Shown here: positions 10,504-20,228 of the stretch, piece by piece
Layout: each line of letters begins with the position of its first letter
Numbering within the stretch: position 1 is the stretch's first letter
NCBI GenBank assembly: GCA_003049485.1
Contig: PYST01000300.1
Location: 1-45,435 of the forward strand
From: Ophioceras dolichostomum
Lineage: Eukaryota > Ascomycota > Sordariomycetes > Magnaporthales > Ophioceraceae
Direction: 5' to 3'
Length of the DNA: 45,435 bases
Notes under the pieces: model-generated
Databases searched by the model: none
Seen by the model: only the letters and a program-made list of their open reading frames with translations
What the model was told of the DNA's origin: nothing
Made by a program: the position numbers and the translations under genes

Positions 10504-10924
10504 ATGGTTAAACTCGCCCCCCTCGTCCTGGCGCTGTCCGCCTCGATCGCAGGCACTCTCGCGGCCTTCCAGCAGAGCTGCAACGTCCCCTACGACACCT
10601 GCGGCTGGATCCTCCAGGGTCCCCCTTACAGTTCGTTGTGCCCCTTCCTCTTCCTACAGTGTCGTCCTGGCACTTCACACACCAACCATAGCATGCATGG
10701 CTAACTGAAATAAAAACGTTGCAGGCTATGACGTTGACACCCTGAAGGCAGCCGTCGCAGCAGCAGGCAAGGACCCCAACAACGGCACGCTCGTGTTCGA
10801 CGGGCTCTACTCCTGCGACTCGGGCGGCGCCATCGAGTGGCTGATCTGGTGCGGCTCCGGCGGGTGCGATCCGCCGATCTTTGGGCCGAACGCTAATTGT
10901 CGGAACGGACCGGTGACGGTCTAA
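10504..10924 (+). CDS. Small secreted cysteine-rich protein, function unknown
   Basis: Exons 10504-10630 and 10725-10924, with a 94-nt intron (GTTCGT...TTGCAG, branch CTAAC), give 108 residues. Residues 1-20 (VKLAPLVLALSASIAGTLA) form a clear signal peptide. The mature protein of about 88 residues has six cysteines (26, 33, 73, 85, 90, 101), enough for three disulfides, spaced SCNVPYDTC ... YSCDSGG ... WCGSGGC ... NC. One N-glycosylation sequon (NNGT) is present. I do not recognise a named family. By size, signal peptide and cysteine content it fits the class of secreted effector-like or extracellular small proteins. The donor GTTCGT is weak, but phase and the intact cysteine frame support it. 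It stands isolated between two 2-kb gene-free stretches. Confidence 0.75.
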
Positions 10925-12991
10925 TTTTCGGGGGTGGTGAAGTCGGCCCCGGCCCGGGGTCTCGGAGAGGGCTATGCGGGGGCTGGGGCCGTTGTGGACG
11001 GGTGTGGAGGATGGCATGTTAAGGAGGGGAAGAAGGAGGGTGAAGAGGGGAGAGAGAGGAAGTGCGATGAGATGGGATGGTGATGTACGAAGTGCTCAGC
11101 CTACTCTCCAAATTTGTCAAGTTTATTCGGAGGGGTTTCAACACATCATACATGTAACCTATCAACCGGTCCCCAATAGCGCGCACTCTGGCAGATAACA
11201 TGAGATCAATAACACGCTCTCACAGGGAAGACTCGGAGGCTGAAATCCGCTGAGCGGATACCAGCGCTGCACTGTGTACCTTCGACAGGCAACGGGTCAT
11301 AATGTGAAAACCAAAAACGAACATGCCCCACCGTAGGCCACCGGCTATGCTTGAGACCTGAGGGCTGAGGCGCGGGCTGTCTATTACGGAGCCATTCGCC
11401 TGTGTGAGGATGGACTCTATTGCTCATCGGAAAGCAGGACGGACAGGCCTTCCAGGTGATCAAGCTTGGAGCGGCAACTGTGCCATGAATGGGATGTTCG
11501 TCGACTCTCATTTTCTACTTCCTCTTTTACGAGCGTCCTCTTTCCCCTCTGTATTCATCTATATTTCCCAAGTCCGCAAGCTTCCTTCATGAACGCGGCG
11601 GCAAAGGCACGGCATGGCATCAATGTGATTCATCTGCCAAACACCGGTCCGCTCTGGTTATCACCCGGTCGGCTTCCTTCTCCGAGATAGATAGCCGGAG
11701 GCTTGGCCGCCTACCTCAGGCAGTCAACTGACGGCAGCTGCCGGTCGGCTGCTCCGGGATCATATCGGGGCCACGGTGCGGGCATGGCGGCTTTCTTCAA
11801 CGTGCAAGATGGCGATGCATCTGATCTGGCATCTGATCTGAGTTTTGGCCTGGGCTGCAGTCATCCCTCGAGGCACGGAGGCAGCATGCTTCAACACCAA
11901 AAGAGAATCTGTCAGCAATCTGAAGGCTCCTGAAGGTTTGCAACCCGGACACGGATGCGTCGGTCTGCTGCGCTGCAGAACTACTGCCTGGACAACGGGC
12001 TGTATCTCAACGCGTACGTTTCACAGACTACCGTAGTACCATCGTATCATCAGATCATCAATGACAAAACTAGCAACAACGGCAAGACCTGTGCAGCCAG
12101 GGCATGTTTGTCGTTCAGCGGTAGCCACGGTAGCAATAACAGTAGCAATGTCCCCCAACCCGTGAGAGACGACGCTCATAGGCGGCGCTCAACATGTACG
12201 AGCTGAGTGAGCAGTCACGAGAGAAATAGTTTGCCATGTAGCAGAGAACAGAGATCGGTTACAAGCTGGAGTAAAAAGGCCGGGGAGCATGTCGGGAACC
12301 CTGAATATCATTCATTGCGTACCAAGTTCTCTATAATAATGGCTGTCTGTTTGCAGATAGGTGGTGTAGATTGCAACCAGCAAAAAGTCAAGAGTGGCAT
12401 TAGGGTCAGCGTACGGTGGCAAAAGTTGCCAGGTAACAGCACAAATGAGCTCCTGTCCCGGTTGGAAGACAAAATTTCTCCTGTATGCACCAGGCATCTC
12501 ATCATTATTTTGCTTCTTTCCCTTCGTTGGAGAAAGGGGTGGCTGCTGGAGATCAAAACGACAGAATACCGACAAACATCATTGACGGTGCGGAGAAAAT
12601 GTAACCCCAACTGCACACGAGCGGGATATCGAGGGGAACTCCCGTCGCATTCGCACACAGGTGCGAATGGCGCGAGGGAGGCAGGGGCAGAGGCATCGGC
12701 GAACATAGCTGCATGTCGTATCAGGGTCGTGCGGGGTTGGAGGAGAGATTGAGCGGGATTGAGCGGATGGAGGCAAAATGGAAGGTGGTGATGATGATCA
12801 GTGATGGTGGTGGTAGGACAGCAGGCATCCCCCATGTACCTCAGTCCAATCCCATTCATCCCCTCAACCTCGACAGTTTGTGCGACAAGATGTTTGTCGT
12901 CGTCGTCGCAGCCGCCGCCAAACCCCTTCCATCTCTCTCCCCCTGCTCAGTGCTCTTGTTCGTTGTCATCACCAACGCTCGCGACTCCGCC
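10925..12991. other. Long intergenic region, no supported gene
   Basis: Two kilobases with only chance frames. Short direct repeats such as ATCTGATC(T) near 11818-11840 are seen but look trivial. An open frame running into the GMC gene from 12713 lacks any family similarity before 12992 and is taken as untranslated leader. Confidence 0.4.
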
Positions 12992-15061
12992 ATGCGCTCA
13001 TCCTACTTCATGGGCTCGCATCCCTTGCGACTACTGGTGCTGGGTCTATCCATACAAAGACTCCACGATGTAGCGAGTCTGGCTGCACCATCATCAGCTC
13101 AGGGGTCTGAGCAGCGACGGCAGCAGCAGCAGCAGCAGGCAAGGGCCGAAAGCTCAGCCGGCCTCGTCAAGCGATCCCTCTCCTCTCTCAGCACCTCAGC
13201 ATACGACTACATAATAGTCGGCGGCGGCACATCCGGCCTTGTGCTCGCAAACCGCCTAAGCGAGGACCCGTCACACACGGTCCTTGTGATAGAATACGCC
13301 GACTTCGAGCGCGGCCCCGAAGTGACTGTGCCCTTCCTCACCACCGACTCGTCCACCAGCGGCGCCCAGGGCGGCGGTAGCCGCATGTACAGCAACATGA
13401 CCTCCGTCCCGCAGCCGAACCTGGCCGGGCGGTCGTTCGGGCTGCGCATCGGCGCCACGGTGGGGGGCAGTTCGACCGTCAACGGAATGGCGTTCGATCG
13501 CGGGTCTGCCGCCGACTACGATGCGTGGGAGGCACTGGGGAATCTGGGCTGGGGGTGGGAGGGGCTGTTGCCGTACTTCAGGAAGTCGTCGCACTTCATG
13601 CCGCCCGCCGAGGAGTACGTGGAGGAGTACGGCTTCGCCTGGTCGAAGGACGCGTATGGGGACGCAGCGAACGACTCTGATGCAGCGGGCGTGCGCGTCA
13701 CCCTCCCGCCGTGGCAGTGGCCTGCCGCGAGGATGCAGGCTGCTGCGTGGGCGGACGACCTGCGCGTGCCCGTGCTGGCGGACGGCGCGGCCGGCGACAA
13801 CGTGGGTCTCGCGTGGCTGCCGCAGAACAGCGACCCGCGCACGGCGACGCGGTCGACGTCCACGACAGCTTACTTCGACCCGGCGAGCAGTCGGCCGAAC
13901 CTGCACATCCTGGTGCGCCACTACGGCGCGCGCGTCGTGTTCGACAAGCAAAAGACCGTTGTCGGCGTCGAGGTGCGTCCTCGAGACGTTAGCAGTGCTA
14001 CCGATGGGTCTAGCGACAAGTCAGGGGGAGGAGGAGTGGTGGTGAAGGCGAAGAAAGACGTGATCCTTGCCGCCGGCACGGTCAACACGCCACGCATCCT
14101 GCAACAAAGCGGCGTTGGCCCCTTGTCTCTCCTCTCCCCGCTCAACATCCCGGTGATCGTCGACCTCCCGGGCGTAGGCGCCAACTTCCAGGACCACCCG
14201 TCCTTCTTCATGATCTACGCCTTCGGCAACGCCACCTCCCCCAACCCGGAAACGAGCATGGCGGCCGACTCCGCCTTCCGCGCAGCCGCATGGCAGCAGT
14301 ACCTCGCCAACCACACGGGACCCTTCGCACACGCGTGGGGGAGCCGCATCGTGTTCCAGTCCCTCCAGGATCTGCTACCGCTAGACCAACACCAGAGCCT
14401 CGTATCATCAGTGGCTGCACAGAACGCACTCGACTTCCTACCGAGAGTGTACGCATCCCACAAACAGCTCGAATCAGGCTTCAAGGCCCAACGCGCCACC
14501 ATGCTCCGCGGCTTCGCGGATCCGAAATACGGCGTTCTTGAAATAGCCTTCGGCGGCGCCGTCGCCGTGCCCGTGGCGCTGCAGAAGCCGCTCTCTCGCG
14601 GCACGGTGGTCATCAACTCTTCGGTCATACAACACCCGGCCGTGCCGCCCGTCATAGACTTCGGCGCGCTCACGAACCCGGTCGACGCCGCCGTCCTGGT
14701 GGCCGCTGTGAAGCGTGCGCGGCAGTTCATGGCGTCCCCCTCCGTAGCCGGGCCGCTGCAGCCGACGGAGTTGGTGCCCGGCGCGGCCGTGGGGAGCGAT
14801 GATACCGCGGCGATAGAGACCCTGCTGCGGACTCAGATGGTCAGTCCTTCTTTCGACCACCCCGTCGGGACGGCGGCGATGATGCCGCGCGGGCTGGGAG
14901 GGGTGGTCGATTCGAGGACGATGGGCGTGTACGGCGTGCGCGGGCTGAGGGTTGTGGATGCGAGCGTCATGCCGCTGTTGCCGGCCGCGCATACGCAGGC
15001 GACTGTGTATGCTGTGGCGGAGAAGGCGGCGGATTTGATCAGGGGCAGAAAGACTGTGTGA
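12992..15061 (+). CDS. Secreted GMC (AA3-type) FAD-dependent oxidoreductase
   Basis: A single exon of 689 residues from ATG 12992; ATG 12890 and 13010 are in-frame alternatives. It starts with a hydrophobic leader (PLRLLVLGLSI), then a poly-Gln tract (44-49) and a KR site (60-61) that could be Kex2-processed. The FAD Rossmann motif YIIVGGGTSG (73-82) is followed by LVIEYADF for the ribose. The GMC signature GATVGGSSTVNGMAFDRGS precedes YDAWEALG. C-terminal FDHPVGTAAM supplies the first catalytic His (about 623) and AAHTQATVYAVAE the second His (about 667), so the active site looks complete. The family oxidises alcohols, sugars or aryl alcohols using O2 or other acceptors. The exact substrate cannot be read from sequence. 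It lacks a cytochrome or CBM1 module and converges on zuotin, 446 nt away. Confidence 0.9.
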   Translation: MRSSYFMGSHPLRLLVLGLSIQRLHDVASLAAPSSAQGSEQRRQQQQQQARAESSAGLVKRSLSSLSTSAYDYIIVGGGTSGLVLANRLSEDPSHTVLVIEYADFERGPEVTVPFLTTDSSTSGAQGGGSRMYSNMTSVPQPNLAGRSFGLRIGATVGGSSTVNGMAFDRGSAADYDAWEALGNLGWGWEGLLPYFRKSSHFMPPAEEYVEEYGFAWSKDAYGDAANDSDAAGVRVTLPPWQWPAARMQAAAWADDLRVPVLADGAAGDNVGLAWLPQNSDPRTATRSTSTTAYFDPASSRPNLHILVRHYGARVVFDKQKTVVGVEVRPRDVSSATDGSSDKSGGGGVVVKAKKDVILAAGTVNTPRILQQSGVGPLSLLSPLNIPVIVDLPGVGANFQDHPSFFMIYAFGNATSPNPETSMAADSAFRAAAWQQYLANHTGPFAHAWGSRIVFQSLQDLLPLDQHQSLVSSVAAQNALDFLPRVYASHKQLESGFKAQRATMLRGFADPKYGVLEIAFGGAVAVPVALQKPLSRGTVVINSSVIQHPAVPPVIDFGALTNPVDAAVLVAAVKRARQFMASPSVAGPLQPTELVPGAAVGSDDTAAIETLLRTQMVSPSFDHPVGTAAMMPRGLGGVVDSRTMGVYGVRGLRVVDASVMPLLPAAHTQATVYAVAEKAADLIRGRKTV

Positions 15062-15507
15062 TGAGGGCCTATCCAAATGACGCGGAACGATGTGCGTTAG
15101 GCATCGGGCAAAGACGTAAGTCGAGGGGGTGAGGAGGAGATGATGTGGTGTAGATCACGGACACTATGTCGTACATACCTTGAAATTTCGCAGTCAACTG
15201 TTGCACCATATAGTGAAACTGAGAGGGGAAGAGGGAAGAGCAAAAGTTGTCCTTCAGCTTCTTTTGGCTGGGGGACTGACTGCCTGTCAGGATGTGAGAA
15301 GGGTGGTGTAGAATTGCGGAAACGAAGGGGAGCAAAAGTCTTAACGGTATACTGAAATTTGATGTCTATGGTCATCGCTTCGTGGTGGGCTTCCATCTTA
15401 GTCTAAATTCAGCTCGCTCGTCTAGGTAGGTCGACAAATGTATCGGAAAGTGAGGTGGAAGACGACAAGACTTGACTGAACCGAAGGGGGGCAGGCTAGC
15501 AGTCCCT
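15062..15507. other. Convergent 3' intergenic region
   Basis: Lies between the stops of the GMC oxidoreductase gene (+) and zuotin (-). It should hold the 3' UTRs and poly(A) sites of both. Nothing else was recognised. Confidence 0.5.
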
Positions 15508-16914
15508 TTACGCCAGCGTCTTCACCTCCCCGTCCTTGAGCTTGCCAGCCCCAACCAGCCGCTTCCCCTCGTCCTGCCACACGGCCTTGATCTCATCGGC
15601 CACCTTCAGGCTGCCCAGCTTGGCCGCCAGGGCCGCGATCTCATCGGGGTCGAGCTTGGCCTGGATGCGCTCGACGTCGTTCAGCACGGCGTCGATTGTC
15701 GCAGCAGGCGCGTCGCCGCCGCCGACGAAGTAGTTGGCGTCCTTGACCGACCCCTTCAGCACGCGCTTGTTCTTCTTTACCGCGTTCTTGGCCGCCTCCT
15801 TGGCCTTCTTGCTCGCTTCGCGCTCCACCTTGGCGTTCGCCTCTGCCTCCTTGGCGGCCTGCTCCTCGGCCTCCTTCTTGGCCTTCGCATCCTCCGCCGC
15901 CTTCTTCTCGGCCGCCTCCTTCTCCAGCCGCTTCTTGTTCTTGGCCGCGCTGGCCTCGGTGCGGAAGCGCTTGATGCGCTCGTCTCCCGCCGAGCAGTCG
16001 TCTAGCATCTTGCGCAGGCGCGCGTTGTCCTCGGCCTTCTTCTTCTTGCGCGCGTTGGCGTTCTTGCGCTCCATCTGCCGCTTCTGGTCACGGTTCTCGT
16101 TGTCGTCGGGCACGTCCTCATCCAGGTACTCGAACGAGCGCCAGCTGTCGAAGTTGTACCAGAAGTTGTAGAAAGACTCGACGTCATCCTTGACAGCCTT
16201 CTCGTCGCCGAACGTGGGGACCGGATGGACCTTGCTGAAGCGCGCCTCCGCCTTGAACACATTGCCCCAGCGCTTGTAGAAGCCGCCCTTCTGCACCTCC
16301 TTCTTTGTCGGCGGGTCGACGTCGGCCTTCTCGTCCACCGAGTCGAACTGCCGCCGCCTTACAGGGTCGAGCAGCACCTCGGTGGCCTTCTGGATGCACT
16401 TGAAGAAGTTATCGTCATCGACGCGGCCTGCGGCAGCCTTCTTGTCCGGGTGGTGCTTGAGGACCTTCTTGCGGTGGGCGCGCTTGATCTGGTCCTCAGT
16501 GGCCTTGTAGCGGTACTTGGAGAGCCCGAGGACTGCGTAGTGGTCCTGGTTCTGTACGAAAAGAGAGAAGGCAGGGTCAGTGGCCGAGTTTCAAGAGTGT
16601 CCAGGAGAGCATGTACGTACCTTCCAATCCTTAGCATCACGTTGTAGCATCATCGGGTCCTCGGGCTCGCTGATCTCGCTGTCGTCATCATCCTCGACCT
16701 TCTTCGCGCGCTCCTGCGCCTGAATGCGATCATCCTCCGAGAAGGTGCGCTTGAGGCGGGATCGACGGGCATGAGCCAAGAAGTGAGGCCCGACAGGCTC
16801 GATGCTGCGCTCGGTAGCCTGCGTCAACTTGCCGAAAGGCTTGAAGTCCTTCTCCCCCGTCCAGCCTTCCGGCAGGGCGGGAAGTGGCCTGCTGATAACG
16901 GCCGCGGTAGACAT
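15508..16914 (-). CDS. zuo1: Zuotin, J-domain subunit of the ribosome-associated complex
   Basis: Exon 1 (16914-16621) and exon 2 (16551-15508), joined across a 69-nt intron (GTACGT...TACAG, phase 0), give 445 residues, the usual length for fungal zuotin. The N-terminal part carries FKPFGKLTQATERSIEPVGP. The J domain starts at the splice (NQDHYAVLGLSKYRYKATED) and has HPD at 132-134. The zuotin homology domain (GGFYKRWGNVFKAEARFS, FYNFWYNFDSWRSFEYLDED) follows, then a long Lys/Ala/Glu charged helix and a C-terminal bundle. Known role: with Ssz1 it forms RAC at the ribosome exit, stimulating the Hsp70 Ssb on nascent chains. Its start faces Mzm1 across 309 nt. Confidence 0.95.
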
Positions 16915-17223
16915 GTTGTAATGATGTGAATGAGCCCGATGGTCCTGATTTGATAATCAGCCTTCGTCCTGTAGGAAGGATATGAGGCGGGCGTGAGATT
17001 GGGACTTGGGAAACCTTTTTTGTGCTCCAAATTTTGGAGAGTTCAACTTTTTTGGGAGGAAAATCTAACAGGGGTACCCCACCTTGGCGCGACGACCAAT
17101 CATATCGTAGGCAGGTCATCATCGAAGTCCCGATGGCCGATCAACCGACGGAACTTTTTGGTCTTCAAGTCCGTGATTTTCCTGGCTTTCACTTCAACAA
17201 TCCTCCCATCATTACCTGTAGCC
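16915..17223. promoter_or_regulatory. Shared bidirectional promoter, zuotin / Mzm1
   Basis: Only 309 nt separate the two start codons of head-to-head conserved genes, so both promoters must overlap. No TATA box is evident; short GC- and T-rich blocks are present. The extent is defined by the flanking ATGs only. Confidence 0.6.
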
Positions 17224-17761
17224 ATGTCGAACGCACGTGCAGCCTACCGACATCTTCTGCGGGCGACGCGCATCGCATTCAAGGGTAGGTCACGGCAAGC
17301 CTAATGTGTCCCCTCGTCCTGTCCGTAACACCAGGGAGACATTTCGCAAACCGTTTGCTAATCATCAGCTACAGGAGACGAGCGAACCCTCATCGCGGCC
17401 CGGGGGCAGATCACAAGCCAATTTCGCCAAAACGCCTCTCTCCCCGACGTTGAAAGAGAAACCGCAGTCAAACATGCCGAGGAGGTCGCGCAATTCCTCA
17501 GGCAAAATCTCGTCCAGGGGCAATTAGCTGAGGACGGCCGATACAGTACGTCAGACGCCATTCCCAGTCATCTACGATTACCTAGGGACCTGTACCTACA
17601 TACCGAGACATCTACGCACTACTGGGATAGAAGCTCACCTCCGACTACCTCGCGATATAGAATTGCGGATACATGAGGACACTGAGCGAGGCGATAACGA
17701 CTCCATCAAGCTTGGGAACAAGAACATCAAGATCGACGGCAAGACTTGCAAAGACAGGTAG
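17224..17761 (+). CDS. mzm1: Mitochondrial complex III assembly factor Mzm1 (LYRM7 family)
   Basis: Three small exons, 17224-17284, 17375-17545 and 17661-17761, give 110 residues, normal for the family. Phases agree (1 and 1). The joined protein begins with a LYR-type helix (AAYRHLLRATRIAFKGDERT), continues with ARGQITSQFRQN and VKHAEEVAQFLRQNLVQG, and ends with RYKLRIHEDTERGDNDSIK, the conserved C-terminal block of Mzm1/LYRM7. Introns are 90 and 115 nt with GTAGGT and GTACGT donors. Known role: a matrix chaperone that stabilises the Rieske iron-sulfur protein before its insertion into cytochrome bc1. It is divergent from zuotin and convergent with the Slt11 gene. Confidence 0.93.
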
Positions 17762-18135
17762 CGATAGACGACGACCATACCTCGTTGACGAATGATATGT
17801 ACGAATAGCCATGTGTCTATATACCTAAAAACAACGGGAGTGGTGCTGTGTTTGGCCCGAAACCTTCCAGATTTTGTTACAAAACCAACGAGGAAAATAA
17901 ACCATCTATGATACCCCTCTCTGCTCATCACCGTGACCAGGCTGCTTGCCCCTTCTATGCCATGTGACTAACCGACAAGTGAACAATGTAAGCGAGCGAC
18001 CGCTTGTTCGACCTCTTCGAAACTCCTCAACGCCAGCAGCCATGCAACTCTCTTGTCCAAAGACGTCATGTCCTATTCCCTCATACCAGAGTTGAAAGCA
18101 AAAGACATAATCGTGGTCGTGACCCTTGTAAACGC
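17762..18135. other. Convergent 3' intergenic region
   Basis: Separates the ends of mzm1 (+) and slt11 (-). Only 3' untranslated sequence is expected, and no other feature is recognised. Confidence 0.5.
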
Positions 18136-19392
18136 CTAACCCTCAGCCAGTGTAGAATACTTCAAGTCCGCAGCACCAGGCGGCGCCATGACAGGAGCCG
18201 AGAAGGCGATGCTGGCCTCCTCAGCCTGAGAAGAGCCACCGCCGCTAGTACCCCCCGCCTCGATCGACCTCTGGCCGTCGCGCGGGCCACCGCCGTCACT
18301 TCGGCTTCCTCCCCTACCGCCGCGCGGGAAGGCCGACCGCCCATCGCGCAGCATCTCCAGGCGCTCCTCCCTGTTCATTGTGCCCACAGCCTTGGGCCTC
18401 CCCCAGTGCACCCTCAGCGGGCACCCCGCGATGACCGCGCGGCCCTGGCACGACGCAGCGGCCTTCTCGGCGGCGTCGCGCGTCTCGTAGTTGATGAAGG
18501 CGCAGTGCGACATGTGCGAGCACACCAGGGACTTGATTTTGCCGTGCGGCTTGAAGAAGTCGCGGATCTTGTGCTCGGGCAGGTCGTCCTCGATGCCCGT
18601 GACAAACAGCGACGTGATGTTCGTGTCCGAGGGGGGCAGCCAGTCCTTCTCTGTGGGTGGCAGTTGCGCGGCGCTGGGGAACGCGCCTTTGCGCATCCCT
18701 CCTCTTGCGCCGCCTCCCCTGCCGCCCCTCATGGCGGCGGCGGCCCTGGAGTCGCGCGTACGTATTGGTCCAGGACCACCCATGCCTGCACCTGTAGCGG
18801 CGTTGCCGCCTGAGCTACTTCGGCTGTGGCTAGCTGCGCTCCCCGGCGGAGGGTAGTTTCGGGACCCACCGGCGCTGCCACCGCTGATCAGGTTCCCTTC
18901 CTCGTCGACCCCCCTTCCTTTTTTGAAGTACGGTTTGCTCTGCGCCAGGCGACGCAGCAGCTCTCGCGCCTTCTCGTCCGTCTTCTCATATTCCTCCACG
19001 CCCGCGCGACCCTCCTCGATGGCCTTCTCGTTGTTCTGCGCGAAAAACTCCCGGTTGATCTCGGAGCCGGGGCCGGGCGCGATCATCTTGAGCGCGGCGT
19101 CGCGCACGACGATAGGCAAGCCGAACGACAGGTCGAGCATGCAGCACTGGCAGCAGTTCTTGAGGCGCGCGCAGGTGAGACAGATGTTGGTGCGCTTTTT
19201 TCGGCCGTGGGCGCGGTCGGCCGACCAGCTGAAGACGGTGAACGGCCGGGTGCATAGCTTGCACTCGGCACCGTAGTCCTCCTTCATCATCTTGACATAT
19301 GGGTTTTCGGGCAGGCAGCTCTCGCAGACTGAGGGAAAGTCGGTCGACTCCCAGCCTGACCTGTTGAGGTCCTGCTTTATTTGTGGGGGCAT
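18136..19392 (-). CDS. slt11: Pre-mRNA-splicing factor Slt11/Ecm2 (RBM22-like)
   Basis: A single exon of 418 residues. The start MPPQIKQDLNRSGWESTDFP is the conserved N-terminus of the Ecm2/Slt11/RBM22 family. A cysteine-rich zinc-binding region follows: CESC (23-26), CKLC (44-47), CLTCARLKNCCQCC (71-84), with the typical DLSFGLPIVVRD. A Gly/Arg-rich linker (about 165-240) leads to one RRM (about 261-333: SLFVTGI as RNP2 and HCAFINYETR as RNP1) and a Gly/Ser-rich tail. Known role: part of the NineTeen-associated spliceosome, contacting U6/U2 snRNA near the active site. The absence of introns in a splicing-factor gene is noted. It is head-to-head with erg6. Confidence 0.95.
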   Translation of the reverse strand: MPPQIKQDLNRSGWESTDFPSVCESCLPENPYVKMMKEDYGAECKLCTRPFTVFSWSADRAHGRKKRTNICLTCARLKNCCQCCMLDLSFGLPIVVRDAALKMIAPGPGSEINREFFAQNNEKAIEEGRAGVEEYEKTDEKARELLRRLAQSKPYFKKGRGVDEEGNLISGGSAGGSRNYPPPGSAASHSRSSSGGNAATGAGMGGPGPIRTRDSRAAAAMRGGRGGGARGGMRKGAFPSAAQLPPTEKDWLPPSDTNITSLFVTGIEDDLPEHKIRDFFKPHGKIKSLVCSHMSHCAFINYETRDAAEKAAASCQGRAVIAGCPLRVHWGRPKAVGTMNREERLEMLRDGRSAFPRGGRGGSRSDGGGPRDGQRSIEAGGTSGGGSSQAEEASIAFSAPVMAPPGAADLKYSTLAEG

Positions 19393-20228
19393 GATTGCGA
19401 CGGTGGCGACCCGTTGTTGGGCGGTCGCCGCGCAAGGCGAAAGCAGAGAGAGGAGAATGAGCAGATAGCTTGTGAGTGAGAGAGCGCGATCGCGGTGGGA
19501 GAGAGAACGAGGAAAAGAAAATCAATCCCAGGCGGGCGGTCGCTTTAATCGTCTGAGCGCTTGTCGTCAAAATGTCGTGACCCTCGATGACTTTCCGGAA
19601 CGAAGGAGGGGCTGCACAGCGAAGTTGTTGACGGTGGAGCTTTTTCCCGATCGAATCGATCCAAACTTTCCCACGTTATCAGCCCGACTGCCGCGACCGC
19701 CACACCTGCTTATCAAATTTGCGCCACTGTGTGGCGAAAACTGAAATATAGCACGTGACTGGCATCCGTGCTCGAGTTCGTATTCGTTCAAGGAAAAAAA
19801 AAAGTGATATGCTTGTTTCGTTTTCCACAACGGCCAGCAGGTCCCCTGGTCCCCTAGAAATCTTCACCGCTCTTGGATCCCCTGCATCGATCTCTGTATC
19901 CTTCACTTGGGATTGGCAGGAATGGAAGGGGTGGTGGACCCGATCAAACTGTCAAGATGATAGCTGCCGAATTCTGCCGTGGGCAAATGATACGGGATGG
20001 GTTCCAACGGGGGACAGAATCTCCCCATGGAGAAATGGGAGGAGAGGGAAACATTCTTCACCACAATTGTTTCCCACCAGGCCACCATCTCCCTCTAGCT
20101 GACTTAAACATACGTTGAATCTCGGGAAAGATCTCTGTTCCTGAAATCCGCCCCCTCCCTGGCGTTGTCGATTAGGTTCTCAGTGCATCTTACATCGTGA
20201 TTTGCTTCCCTTCACACGAATCGCAATC
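19393..20228. promoter_or_regulatory. Divergent promoter region, slt11 / erg6
   Basis: 836 nt between two start codons on opposite strands. It contains an A-rich run (about 19791-19803) and short pyrimidine blocks before the erg6 ATG. No credible gene lies inside. A sterol-responsive element was looked for and not confidently seen. Confidence 0.5.

Noticed and set aside
13271..13951. 226-codon minus-strand frame inside the GMC gene
   Set aside because: Shadow frame rich in Arg/His/Pro opposite a conserved oxidoreductase exon.
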